From: Alphaproteobacteria bacterium
Lineage (GTDB): Bacteria; Pseudomonadota; Alphaproteobacteria; Rickettsiales; SXRF01
Reading direction: 5' to 3'
Assembly: GCA_025360605.1 (NCBI GenBank)
Contig: JANYBV010000014.1
Location: forward strand, 1 to 64,000
DNA: 64,000 bases
Shown here: one piece after another, positions 27,465-36,787 of the stretch
How the letters are laid out: each line of letters starts with the position of its first letter
How positions within the stretch are numbered: the stretch's first letter is position 1
Made by a program: the position numbers and the translations under genes
Notes under the pieces: model-generated
Database searches by the model: none
What the model saw: the letters and a program-made list of their open reading frames with translations, nothing else
Told to the model about the DNA's origin: nothing

Positions 27465-28238
27465 TTACAATTCTATTACCATACCATCATATCCGGCGAC
27501 TACACCAGTGGGTAATTCGTTGGATAATCTATCATATTCGAATTCGTGAGCCATGTGTGTCAAAATTGCCAGTCTTGGCTTGATGCGGTCAATCCAGCCC
27601 AGTGTCTGCTCGAGATGCGAATGGCTATAAGCTTCTGTATATCTGAGGCAATCTACAACCCATACCTCCACCCCCGCCAGCGCTTCGAAAGCCGTCTCCG
27701 GAAGAATATTAACGTCGGTAGAATACGCAAATTTATCAATGCGATACCCCAATGTTTTAATTTTTGAGTGGATCTGGTCAAAGGAAGTGATTGATATTCC
27801 GTTGATTTCAAAGCCTGATATAGGAGCGTCGGTGATGGAATGGGCGGAAAGTGACGCGCCGTAGAATATTTTATCGGTCTTATGGGCAAAAATATAAGGA
27901 AATCTAGCCACTAAAGTATCCATAGTTGAGGTATTACCGTAAGCTGGCAGGGTTTTTCCGGATAAATAGTTGAAGGCCCGCAGGTCATCAATGCCCATTG
28001 TGTGGTCGGCATGGGCGTGCGTATACAACACCGCATCTACACGCAATACATTGTTTTGTAAGGCTTGCTGGCGTAAATCGGGGGAAGAGTCAATCAGCAG
28101 ATTTACCCCCTGTTCCTCCACCAGCACGGAAACACGGCTACGCTTGTTTTTGGGGTTATCCGACAGGCATACATCACAGCTACAGCCAATACTGGGCACT
28201 CCGGTCGAATTTCCGCAACCCAGCACGGTTATGCGCAT
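27465..28238 (-). CDS. PhnP-like metallo-beta-lactamase-fold phosphodiesterase
   Basis: The 257-residue protein begins ITVLGCGNSTGVPSIGCSC, as in PhnP/RNase Z-like hydrolases, with a cysteine pair (CSCDVC) that binds structural zinc. The metal site is THAHADHTMGIDDLR, with a later HMAHEF. PhnP hydrolyses cyclic ribose phosphates in phosphonate use, but no phn genes are present. In alphaproteobacteria this gene normally follows tatD, as here (10-nt overlap). ATG 28238 is preferred since GAGGA is 8 nt upstream. The substrate is unknown. Confidence 0.85.
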   Translation of the reverse strand: MRITVLGCGNSTGVPSIGCSCDVCLSDNPKNKRSRVSVLVEEQGVNLLIDSSPDLRQQALQNNVLRVDAVLYTHAHADHTMGIDDLRAFNYLSGKTLPAYGNTSTMDTLVARFPYIFAHKTDKIFYGASLSAHSITDAPISGFEINGISITSFDQIHSKIKTLGYRIDKFAYSTDVNILPETAFEALAGVEVWVVDCLRYTEAYSHSHLEQTLGWIDRIKPRLAILTHMAHEFEYDRLSNELPTGVVAGYDGMVIEL

Positions 28239-29026
28239 GACCATTCCTCGGGGGGCTTAGCCTTGTCAAACAGTGTAAAAAAGTTTTTGGTTGTGATGGT
28301 TGCACAAAATTCTTCGGGCATTTGTTTTAATTCAGCCAGTATCTTATTGGTGTGTTTGACAAAAGAAGGCTCATTACGTTTTCCCCTGTGCGGGATCGGT
28401 GCGAGATAAGGCGCATCGGTTTCGACCAGCAACCGGTCCATCGGGACATCCATGACGGCTTCGCGGATGGAGGTGGCATTTTTAAAGGAAATGATGCCGG
28501 ACAAGGAAATGTATAAACCAAGTTTTATTGATTCATCAGCAAGATACTTTGATGAAGTAAAGCAATGAATGAGGCCTTTAAAATAACCTTCTGACATTTC
28601 TTGTTTCAAGATTTCAACCGTATCCTCGTCGGCATCCCTGCTATGGATGATCACCGGCAGTCCGGACTCCCTGCTCGCCTTTATATGCTCCCTGAAGCTT
28701 TTTTTCTGGGTGTCCTTGTCGCTGCGTTCATAGTGGTAATCAAGTCCGGTTTCGCCGATGCCAATGACGTTGGGGAGTGAGGTTTTAGCTAGCAACTCCT
28801 CGGCGCTGACCACATCGGCGGCTCCGGAATCATTGGGATGTACGCCCACGGAACAATAAATGTCTTTGTAGCGCTCGGTAATGCCATAAACCTCATCAAA
28901 TTCAGCCATTTCTGTGCAGATGGTCTGCATGACCCCTACTCCATTATCGCGCGCCCTTTTGACCACGTCATCGAGGTCTTCACGAAAGTCAGGAAAATTG
29001 AGGTGGCAATGGCTATCAACCAGCAT
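28229..29026 (-). CDS. tatD: TatD family metal-dependent DNase
   Basis: The 265-residue TIM-barrel hydrolase has metal ligands in DSHCHLNF (residues 4-11), GETGLDYHYE, VIHSRDADED, HCFTSS and ETDAPYLAP. The family shows 3'-5' exonuclease activity on DNA and acts in repair or DNA turnover. It lies 45 nt after metG and overlaps the next gene, the usual metG-tatD-MBL order. Confidence 0.94.
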   Translation of the reverse strand: MLVDSHCHLNFPDFREDLDDVVKRARDNGVGVMQTICTEMAEFDEVYGITERYKDIYCSVGVHPNDSGAADVVSAEELLAKTSLPNVIGIGETGLDYHYERSDKDTQKKSFREHIKASRESGLPVIIHSRDADEDTVEILKQEMSEGYFKGLIHCFTSSKYLADESIKLGLYISLSGIISFKNATSIREAVMDVPMDRLLVETDAPYLAPIPHRGKRNEPSFVKHTNKILAELKQMPEEFCATITTKNFFTLFDKAKPPEEWSCA

Positions 29027-29071
29027 GGATTACCCTTGTTGATAACATTGTGCGTAAGCGGAACGATTGCA

Positions 29072-30592
29072 TCAGGCCGCCTTCTCCATAAAGCGCGGAA
29101 ACACTGGTTGAGGGGGCGGAAGTGGTGTGCCGGGGATAAGTGAGAATTCCGGCAATAAATGCTGAAATGATCGCTTGTTTTCCGCCACCGCCAGCTGATC
29201 TAATATTTTAGATGAGGATTGTGGAATAATTGGCTGTAATATAATGGCTATTTTTCTTATGCTTTCAGCCAAATCATACAAAACATTTCCCATCTCTTCC
29301 ACCAGCCCTTGTTTCTTTAATGACCAAGGTGCTTTTTTATCAATATATTCATTAGCTTCCGAGGAATATCTGACAACTTCACTAATATACTTATCAAACT
29401 CGCAGCGTTCAATAAATGCAGACAGCTTATCGCTATCGACGGCAACGGAGTCATTGCTCTTGGCGCGCGCCGCTTCCCCCGGTAAAACCCCCTCGCAGTT
29501 CTTATTTATCATGCTCAGGGTTCTTTGCACCAAGTTACCGATATTATTAGCTAATTCACTATTTACGACGGCAATCATCCGGTCGCGGGAGAAATTGCCA
29601 TCGCTACCAAAAGGTACCTCGCGCATCAGGAAAAAGCGGGTCTGGTCCAGTCCGAATTCATCGACTAACGCTTTGGGTGCAATGGCATTTCCAAGTGATT
29701 TTGACATCTTCTCGCCTTCGATGGTCCACCACCCATGGGCGAAGACGCGCTCAGGCAACGGCAGTTCGGCCGCCATCAGGAAGGCCGGCCAGTAGACCGT
29801 ATGGAAACGGATGATGTCCTTGCCCACCATATGGAGGCTGGCAGGCCAGAAATCCTTGTACAGGGGGGTCTGGGTGTCAGGATATCCGAGCGCCGAGATA
29901 TAGTTGGCCAGAGCGTCCAGCCAGACATACATGATATGCTTGGTGTCATTAGGCACCGGAATGCCCCACGAGAAGGTCGTGCGTGAAATAGATAAATCGT
30001 GCAGGCCGCCTTTGACGAAGCTAAGAATTTCGTTCCGGCGGGAAGAAGGCCCTATGAATCCGGCGCTTGTGTTGTAAAGGTCAAGTAATTTATCCTGAAA
30101 CGCCGATAACCTGAAAAAATAACTCGGTTCTTCTACCCATTCGACATCCGCTCCGGTGGGAGCCTTACCGTTCACCAGCTCGGCTTCCTGATAATAGGCT
30201 TCATCGCGGACGGAATACCAGCCGGAATAACTGCCCAGATATATATGACCGTTATCGAGCATTTTTTTCCATAATGCCTGCGCCGATGCAATATGGCGCG
30301 GCTCGGTGGTGCGGATGAAATCATCATTACTGATGTTCATGAGACCGGTGAGGTCGCGGAAATGCTGCGAATTGGCATCCGCCAGCGCCTGCGGGGATAC
30401 ACTGGCCTGAAATGCGGATTTTTCCACTTTCTGGCCATGTTCATCGGTTCCGGTCAGGAAATGGACACGGTGACCGGAAAGGCGCATGAAGCGGGCAAGC
30501 ACGTCGCAGGCGACCGAGGTGTAGGCGTGCCCTATATGCGGGCGGTCATTGACATAATAAATGGGGGTCGTGATAAAGTAATTCTGGGGCAT
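29072..30592 (-). CDS. metG: Methionyl-tRNA synthetase
   Basis: The 506-residue class I synthetase has the HIGH motif as HIGHAY (near residue 19) and KMSKS in GEKMSKSLGNAI, followed by the anticodon-binding helical domain. It lacks the C-terminal dimerisation domain of E. coli MetG, as is common. Its ATG overlaps the holB stop by one base (TGATG), so the genes are translationally coupled. Confidence 0.97.
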   Translation of the reverse strand: MPQNYFITTPIYYVNDRPHIGHAYTSVACDVLARFMRLSGHRVHFLTGTDEHGQKVEKSAFQASVSPQALADANSQHFRDLTGLMNISNDDFIRTTEPRHIASAQALWKKMLDNGHIYLGSYSGWYSVRDEAYYQEAELVNGKAPTGADVEWVEEPSYFFRLSAFQDKLLDLYNTSAGFIGPSSRRNEILSFVKGGLHDLSISRTTFSWGIPVPNDTKHIMYVWLDALANYISALGYPDTQTPLYKDFWPASLHMVGKDIIRFHTVYWPAFLMAAELPLPERVFAHGWWTIEGEKMSKSLGNAIAPKALVDEFGLDQTRFFLMREVPFGSDGNFSRDRMIAVVNSELANNIGNLVQRTLSMINKNCEGVLPGEAARAKSNDSVAVDSDKLSAFIERCEFDKYISEVVRYSSEANEYIDKKAPWSLKKQGLVEEMGNVLYDLAESIRKIAIILQPIIPQSSSKILDQLAVAENKRSFQHLLPEFSLIPGTPLPPPQPVFPRFMEKAA

Positions 30593-31650
30593 CAGGCGGC
30601 AACACTTCCGATTTTAAATTCTTCCCTGCTGGTGAGGGAATGAAAAAACACAATAATACATTGCTTGTAGTCGAGATGAACGCGCTCTGCCAAGGAAAAT
30701 TGATCCGATATTTCCTGCCATTTAGCCGCCCATACCTCCGGCGGGTGCATCTGCTGCATTTTCCCGAAGACCACCCTCTCCTGTTCGGATACGGGGATCA
30801 CCACCACGCCGCCGGAATGCCGCACCGAACGCTCGCACAGGGCTAGCAGGAGGCAGGTTAGCAACTGCCAGTTGGCATGGGTTTGTCCCGAGGTGGCCTT
30901 GTCGGCTAGCGTATGTAGTTTGGCATGGTCCAGCGCAGGCAAGGTAGAAAGAAGATTAAGAATTTGATTATAAAGTGTAATAGCTGATAATTCCTGAAAT
31001 TGAAGCGCCAACCCAGCTGAATAGTTAGTTAACTCACCTAATGCGGTAATGGAGCTGCTATCCAGCTCGGGGGAAGCCCGCAGGATTGCTTTGCGGAAAT
31101 CTTTTTCCTGCAACGACTGGAGAGTAAGGTTACGGCAGCGCGAGCGTATGGTGGGCAGCAGGCGGCCCGGATTATGGGAAATAAGCAGTAAAATGGCTTG
31201 CGCCGGTGGTTCTTCAAGGATTTTCAGGATGGCATTGGCGCTATTGGTGTTTAAGGCATCGACGGAATCGATGATCACGACGCGCCAGCGTCCCTCGCCC
31301 GGTGTCAGCGATAAAAATCCGGCGATTTCGCGCGCCTGCTCGATGTTTATTTCGCGGGCGAATTCCTCTTTTTTGGCATCATATTGAGGTTCAACAATGA
31401 GCAGGTCGGCGTGTGAGCCGGCGGCTACCCGCAGGAATACCGGATCTTCCGGACTTATTTCTTCGGGTGGCTTTCCTGACAACAACGTGCGGGCGAAGCG
31501 GTAAGCCAGTGTGGCCTTGCCGATGCCGCGTGGTCCGCTGATGATCCAGCCGTGCGCCAGTTGCCCCTGCCGAAGCCCTTCCATCAGTACAGCTTCGTAT
31601 TCGGAATGCCCAAAAAGCTCGCTGTTGGTTTTGGGAGTTAAGGCATTCAT
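30592..31650 (-). CDS. holB: DNA polymerase III delta-prime subunit
   Basis: The 352-residue AAA+ clamp-loader protein has Walker A SGPRGIGKATLAYRFA, the sensor region KILEEPPAQAILLLISHNPGRLLPTIRSRC split across conserved blocks, and the SRC motif. The zinc cysteines of E. coli delta-prime are absent. It loads the beta clamp with delta and tau. It sits between tmk (with one unknown gene between) and metG, a conserved order. Confidence 0.92.
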   Translation of the reverse strand: MNALTPKTNSELFGHSEYEAVLMEGLRQGQLAHGWIISGPRGIGKATLAYRFARTLLSGKPPEEISPEDPVFLRVAAGSHADLLIVEPQYDAKKEEFAREINIEQAREIAGFLSLTPGEGRWRVVIIDSVDALNTNSANAILKILEEPPAQAILLLISHNPGRLLPTIRSRCRNLTLQSLQEKDFRKAILRASPELDSSSITALGELTNYSAGLALQFQELSAITLYNQILNLLSTLPALDHAKLHTLADKATSGQTHANWQLLTCLLLALCERSVRHSGGVVVIPVSEQERVVFGKMQQMHPPEVWAAKWQEISDQFSLAERVHLDYKQCIIVFFHSLTSREEFKIGSVAA

Positions 31651-31656
31651 AGGAGT

Positions 31657-32217
31657 TTAAAATTCAGGGAGCGGATCAATGCTGATGGTGCAATATTCTG
31701 CTGCCGCGACTACGGATGCAGTACATGCACGGAAAAATTGCTGAACGTGGGAAAAATTGGTGCCCCCCAGCCATTCCTGCTCCAGTTCACTTAATGCCGC
31801 ATTTCTGAGGGCTGAATTTTTTAAGGCACCGACAAAATCATATGTTGTATAGAGGGGAACCAGTGATTTCGCATAATCCTGAAATTCGTCTACCGGTATA
31901 ATCTGCCCGAAAGCAGACAGGACAAGAAGATCAATGATACGGCTTTGCAGCTCAATGAGTGTATCATCGAGTGTAAGCTGATTGAGCGGATCGTTGGAAA
32001 AATCAAACAGCATCGTAGCTGTTCCCTGTGCCTGCGACAGCGCGCTGTTCACTTCGTTGAACGTGCGCCGGATGAGTGAAATCTGATCGGCGTAAATCCG
32101 TGCGACAAAGCGGAAATTCGCTGGGTTTGGTTGAATCACCTCTTCAAGGCTACGAAGCGCCTCTGCGCTCGCCGGATCCATTTCAGTGGACGAATTATCA
32201 TCAGGAAAATCTTGCAT
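31657..32217 (-). CDS. Unknown helical protein between tmk and holB
   Basis: The 186-residue acidic protein is largely helical, with no signal peptide, membrane segment or recognised domain. It begins with an acidic Ser/Asp-rich tail and ends with a Cys-containing segment (FFRACTASVVAAAEYCTI). It lies 6 nt upstream of holB and 64 nt after tmk in the same run, so it is co-expressed with replication genes. Function unknown. Confidence 0.65.
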   Translation of the reverse strand: MQDFPDDNSSTEMDPASAEALRSLEEVIQPNPANFRFVARIYADQISLIRRTFNEVNSALSQAQGTATMLFDFSNDPLNQLTLDDTLIELQSRIIDLLVLSAFGQIIPVDEFQDYAKSLVPLYTTYDFVGALKNSALRNAALSELEQEWLGGTNFSHVQQFFRACTASVVAAAEYCTISIDPLPEF

Positions 32218-32281
32218 TTGAAGCCTCTATAAAAAATAGCGAATGTAATGGCGGGTTATAAAATCCTGCAGCTATTTAATA

Positions 32282-32935
32282 TTAGAAACAATCAAGATTC
32301 AATTTAATATGCTGGCCAATGCGCTGCTTGAAGGCGTTCAGTACACTCTTTTTTACGTCTTCGATGGATTGCGAGGCATCAATCACCACACAACGCTCCG
32401 GCTCATTGCGTGCTATGGACAAAAATCCGGCGCGCACGGCGTGATGAAAATCCATATCCATCGATTCAAATCGTGTTTCAGCGCCCGATCGTGATAATGT
32501 GCGTTTGATACCTACTTCCGGATCAATATCCAGAATCAATGTCAAATCCGGTTTAAAATGTCCCAGTGTCAGCTGGTGGAGGCTGAGGATATAGTCCTCG
32601 CTGAGCCCCTTGCCTATCCCCTGATACACGCGGGTTGAATCTGCGAAGCGGTCGCACAGTACGATGGTTCCGTCCGTGAGGGCGGGTTTGATTAGTCTTT
32701 CCACATGGTCAAGCCGTGCGGCATAAAAAAGAAGCGTTTCGGCTATGGGATCCCATTTATCGGCGCTGCCATTTAAGAGTAATCCACGGATGGATTCAGC
32801 CCCTTCGGAACCCCCTGGCTCTCGCGTTTTAACGCAGGGTAAGTTATTTGACTTAATTTCATTGTAAAGAAAGGATAATTGGGTTGATTTTCCCGATCCC
32901 TCCCCTCCTTCAAATGTGATGAATGTACCGGTCAT
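32282..32935 (-). CDS. tmk: Thymidylate kinase
   Basis: The 217-residue P-loop kinase has FEGGEGSGKSTQ (8-19), TREPGGSEGAE, and DRFADSTRVYQG, which binds dTMP. It makes dTDP for DNA synthesis. Its ATG overlaps the dacA stop by one base (TAATG). Confidence 0.96.
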   Translation of the reverse strand: MTGTFITFEGGEGSGKSTQLSFLYNEIKSNNLPCVKTREPGGSEGAESIRGLLLNGSADKWDPIAETLLFYAARLDHVERLIKPALTDGTIVLCDRFADSTRVYQGIGKGLSEDYILSLHQLTLGHFKPDLTLILDIDPEVGIKRTLSRSGAETRFESMDMDFHHAVRAGFLSIARNEPERCVVIDASQSIEDVKKSVLNAFKQRIGQHIKLNLDCF

Positions 32936-34107
32936 TACTTCGGCGGATGCAGATAATATCCCGCCACGGCTGACATGCGGCCAAATCCCGAGAGTTTGGC
33001 AACGTCTTCACCAGCGTTAAGTGGGATGGTCTGGTCTTCACTGCCTGGAATTTTGATTATCAGGTCAGCGACATGTGTACCTTGTGAAATAGGAGCGGCA
33101 ATCGGTCCGGTATATTTGAGAAGGAATTTGATATCATTCTTGGAGTTGGCCAACAGTGTTACCACTACGTCTTTGTCTGCAACCAGCGGCACATTAGGCT
33201 GTTTGCCAAACCAGACATCACCATCAGCTACTTTCTGACCCTTCTGTAGCAGGGTTTTATTTTCAAATTCACGGAAGCCCCAGCGCAACAATTTTTCACC
33301 TTCTTCAACACGGGCATTATCGCTTTCCAAGCCATTGATAACCAGAATCAGGCGGCGGTTATTCTGGCTTGCCGATAAAGTGATGCCATATCCGCCTGCA
33401 TCGGTGTGGCCGGTTTTTAAGCCGTCTACGCCGATATTGCTGCCCAGCAACCGGTTACGGTTTTGCTGGGTGATATTGTTGTAGGTGTATTCGCGAACTG
33501 AAAAGTAGTGATAATACTGCGGGAAATCGTTGAACAGATGTTCCGCCAGCGTTGCGAGGTCCCGTGCTGTCATAATATGGTTGTCATCTGGCAAACCTGT
33601 AGCGTTGACAAAATGGCTGTGTTCAAGCCCGATGGTTTTTGCCACTCTGTTCATTTCATTGACGAAGGCATCTTCAGTTCCGCTTAAACCCTCAGCCACC
33701 ACGATACACGCGTCATTTCCGGATTGGATAGTGATGCCGTGAATCAGGTCTTCCACCGCCATTTCGCTGCCAATACCAACGAAGGTTTTAGAGCCTTGGG
33801 TGCGCCATGCTTTTTCACTTACGGTGAATTTGCTGTCAAGCTTCACGCGGCCTTCGGCAAGGCGTGAAAACAAGACATAAATCGTCATCAGTTTGCTCAT
33901 CGATGATGGTGGCATTGCATCGTCGCCACTTTTATTGAGCAACACAGAGTGTGTATTCAGATCAATCATGAAGGCGTGCTTCGCATCGGTTTCAATCGCC
34001 AGTGCCGCATTACTGTTAGCCGTCAAAAGTGACGTTACACAGAACACACATACAGCAAGCCTGAACAGGGATTTGTTGAAAACCAATGGTAACGGATTAC
34101 GCTTCAC
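32935..34107 (-). CDS. dacA: D-alanyl-D-alanine carboxypeptidase (PBP5/6 type)
   Basis: The 390-residue exported protein has a signal peptide (hydrophobic about 15-35) and the three penicillin-binding motifs: SxxK as S69-MS-K72, SGN (IQSGNDAC) and KTG (GLKTGHTDAGG). A C-terminal beta domain follows, as in PBP5. It trims terminal D-Ala from peptidoglycan stem peptides. It is 20 nt after rlpA and coupled to tmk, the common alphaproteobacterial order. Confidence 0.93.
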   Translation of the reverse strand: MKRNPLPLVFNKSLFRLAVCVFCVTSLLTANSNAALAIETDAKHAFMIDLNTHSVLLNKSGDDAMPPSSMSKLMTIYVLFSRLAEGRVKLDSKFTVSEKAWRTQGSKTFVGIGSEMAVEDLIHGITIQSGNDACIVVAEGLSGTEDAFVNEMNRVAKTIGLEHSHFVNATGLPDDNHIMTARDLATLAEHLFNDFPQYYHYFSVREYTYNNITQQNRNRLLGSNIGVDGLKTGHTDAGGYGITLSASQNNRRLILVINGLESDNARVEEGEKLLRWGFREFENKTLLQKGQKVADGDVWFGKQPNVPLVADKDVVVTLLANSKNDIKFLLKYTGPIAAPISQGTHVADLIIKIPGSEDQTIPLNAGEDVAKLSGFGRMSAVAGYYLHPPK

Positions 34108-34127
34108 TTCTTCTTACTCCTGCTAAT

Positions 34128-35270
34128 TTATTGATGAACAATACGGGCATCATTAACCCCCGCTTCGTGAACTCGGTTGAGGGCCTCGGTGGATTCATTT
34201 TTATTGCTGAAAGGCCCGAGGCGAACACGCCACCAGACTTTGGCGCCCATTTCGACTTTACCGATCTCGGTTTTTGCAATGGTTTCAATTTTGGCAGACA
34301 GCTTGTGGGCATTCTCCTCAGAGGCGAACGATCCGGCCTGAATATAAAATGTCGATGGTACATCACCACCTAAAGCGACTTTTGCTTTGCTTGCTACCGC
34401 CGTTTTTTTGGTTTCCACAGGTTTTTCTGCGGCATTTACGTTGGCATGCATATCAGACATGCCGCTGATTTTTACTTCGTGTGCCTCCCTTGGTTCAATT
34501 CGTTTGGTAGGGATGACACCCAGTTGCGGCGGCATGGTCAGCTCCACGGCGTTAGCAGATATTTTCTTATGCTTTGATGCCGTTTCATCCTCGCCTTTGG
34601 GCGCTTCAATGTCATCAGACTGAACGGTAACAATGGGAGCCGCGCTATTGATGTTTTGTCCGGTGTGGCTGGTGGAAACAGTGGATTCCACAACCTGATC
34701 GTTGGGTTCGGTAGATTGAATGATCGATGAGTCTTTTTCATTGGCGATGCTGGCATTATACGATGTCATGTCCAGTTTTGGGTTTTTAGTCTGAGTAGAC
34801 GCAATCAGCTCCTCGGTTTCTTTTTTCAGGAACTGGACGCGCACTTCTGCTGTGCTGGTGACGCCCAGCTCATGAGCTGCTTTTTTGGACAGATCGATAA
34901 TGCGGTTGCTCTTGAATGGGCCACGGTCATTCACTCGCACAATCAGGCTTTTACCGTTTGTCAGGTTGGTCACGCGAACCAGTGATGGCATCGGAAGCGT
35001 GGGATTGGCGGCGGTGAGGTCGTTCTGGTTGTAGATTTCTCCGCTGGCGGTGTATTTGCCGTGGAATCCGGGGCCATACCATGAGGCCATACCAATTTTG
35101 TCATAGCTCGGGTCATATTCAGGATAGTAGGTCTTTCCATCCACCACATAAGGCTTTCCGAGTTTCATTCCGGGAATAGAGGGGTGCGACTGGCAACCGG
35201 CGAGGGTAATGATGAGCGGGAGCCAATAGAATTTGAGTGCTTTTGCAAGTATTCTTAAGGTTGGGTTCAT
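34128..35270 (-). CDS. rlpA: RlpA-like septal lytic transglycosylase lipoprotein with SPOR domain
   Basis: The 380-residue protein has a lipobox LAGC (C26), the double-psi barrel of RlpA (GMASWYGPGFHGKYTASGE at about 61-79, then RVNDRGPF), a long Ser/Thr/Glu-rich linker, and a C-terminal SPOR domain (FYIQAGSFASEENA). RlpA cleaves peptide-stripped glycan at the division site, where the SPOR domain binds. Its ATG overlaps the GT39 gene stop (ATGA). Confidence 0.93.
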   Translation of the reverse strand: MNPTLRILAKALKFYWLPLIITLAGCQSHPSIPGMKLGKPYVVDGKTYYPEYDPSYDKIGMASWYGPGFHGKYTASGEIYNQNDLTAANPTLPMPSLVRVTNLTNGKSLIVRVNDRGPFKSNRIIDLSKKAAHELGVTSTAEVRVQFLKKETEELIASTQTKNPKLDMTSYNASIANEKDSSIIQSTEPNDQVVESTVSTSHTGQNINSAAPIVTVQSDDIEAPKGEDETASKHKKISANAVELTMPPQLGVIPTKRIEPREAHEVKISGMSDMHANVNAAEKPVETKKTAVASKAKVALGGDVPSTFYIQAGSFASEENAHKLSAKIETIAKTEIGKVEMGAKVWWRVRLGPFSNKNESTEALNRVHEAGVNDARIVHQ

Positions 35271-36787
35271 TTTTCTTTTGCCGGAACGTGATATAAATTC
35301 ATGGTGCTATTTCCAATTTGTAACGCCTCATAGCTTTTCAGCCAAGCAATATTATTATTTAGCAGCATATAGGCGCGTCCCACCGCATACCAGCCGGCGG
35401 CCTGCTCTTGGGGACACGGTAAAATCTTCGCATGTACCACGATGGCGGCATTGCGGAACGTGTCGTGCCGCGCACACATATAAGCTTCATCAACGCCGTT
35501 TTCGATCAGCGCCTCATCGAGCAGAAACATGTCCTGTCCCCAGTCGAAATCACTGTCGAGCGTGATATGTTCAGGCGCATCACCTGCCAGCACGTTGAAA
35601 TAGGCGATATGTTCGGGATAGGCATTGGCAAAGCTTGCGCATTGCCAGACCAGCAATAGTGCCGAGATGATGCGGGTATGCACGTTCTGCTGCCACAGGC
35701 TGTAAAGCACATAACCGCTGGGAATGGCTAACAAGGGATACATTGCCAGCACATGCCGCACACCGAGATTGATATGGCTGGTCATGCTGATGAGCATAAT
35801 GCCGCAGGCTGCAAGGAGCGGATATAAACGCGGCAGGCGGTTTTTGGATATTTTGTCACGACAGAGCTGATAATGGCTGATGATGAGAGCCAGCAAGAAC
35901 GGTAGCGGCGTTTTATAGAAGAACACAACGGGAAAGAAATCCCATGCGCCACCTTCTTTGAACGGCCCGTAAAACCAGACGCCAAAGCTGATGTTGTTAA
36001 GTTTATTTATATCATGGATGCCCTGAAACAGTGCTTCAGGCTGAAAGCGATAGACCAGCAACAGTGTGAAGCCGAAATAAAGAAAGCAGTAACGCAGACC
36101 GTTTAATATATAAAATCGGTTAAAAGAAAACGCGGGTTTGGACTGCCGGATATTATGCACGGCGTTTGCACCAACGATCATGAGCATGGCGGCGGGATAA
36201 TGTACCAGCGCAGAAAATTTACTTCCCACCATCAGCCCGACACTAACCCCTAATAAAATGCTACGTTTCCTGTCCGGCTGGGTTAGCCACCGGATGCTAC
36301 ACCGCAGTGCCCATAACAACATGGTGACATACACCATGTCGGTGGTGGCAAGGCTTGCGTGTGCGGTGACGGTGGAGAGCGACACATAGAGTGCAAGGGA
36401 AAATAACGCGGGAATTTCCCCGTATAACTCACGCGCCCAGCGGAACACCATAAAACACGACAGAATATAAAACGGAAGCACCCCGAGGCGCGCGAGAATG
36501 AGCTTGTCTATATACGCATCACGCTTATCCACGCCATCCCACCCCTTACCGTGGTAAAGCACATCAGTAACATACAGCAACGATGCATCCGCCACCCTCG
36601 CCAGCGGCGGGTGCAGTGGTTGTTTGGTGTAAGTTCCTTCCTTCCACCATTCCATGCCAAAATCGGTGTGGAATCCCTCGTCATCGGTCATGCTCATGCG
36701 TGTGTAGGTGGACACAACGCCCACCACACCAAACAGAAGAATAACAAGTAATAAAATGTGGCGGCCAGACTCTCTAAGAGCGATCAT
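35267..36787 (-). CDS. GT39/ArnT-like membrane glycosyltransferase
   Basis: The 506-residue protein has about ten membrane helices. After the first helix comes MTDDEGFHTDFG, a loop with the acidic pair seen in the catalytic first periplasmic loop of GT-C enzymes, then KQPLHPPLAR, as in GT39/ArnT/PMT-like transferases. These use polyprenyl-phosphate sugars outside the membrane. The acceptor is unknown. It overlaps mltB and rlpA by 4 nt on each side (ATGA), so it is fixed in a cell-wall operon and may modify an envelope polymer or protein. Confidence 0.8.
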   Translation of the reverse strand: MIALRESGRHILLLVILLFGVVGVVSTYTRMSMTDDEGFHTDFGMEWWKEGTYTKQPLHPPLARVADASLLYVTDVLYHGKGWDGVDKRDAYIDKLILARLGVLPFYILSCFMVFRWARELYGEIPALFSLALYVSLSTVTAHASLATTDMVYVTMLLWALRCSIRWLTQPDRKRSILLGVSVGLMVGSKFSALVHYPAAMLMIVGANAVHNIRQSKPAFSFNRFYILNGLRYCFLYFGFTLLLVYRFQPEALFQGIHDINKLNNISFGVWFYGPFKEGGAWDFFPVVFFYKTPLPFLLALIISHYQLCRDKISKNRLPRLYPLLAACGIMLISMTSHINLGVRHVLAMYPLLAIPSGYVLYSLWQQNVHTRIISALLLVWQCASFANAYPEHIAYFNVLAGDAPEHITLDSDFDWGQDMFLLDEALIENGVDEAYMCARHDTFRNAAIVVHAKILPCPQEQAAGWYAVGRAYMLLNNNIAWLKSYEALQIGNSTMNLYHVPAKEK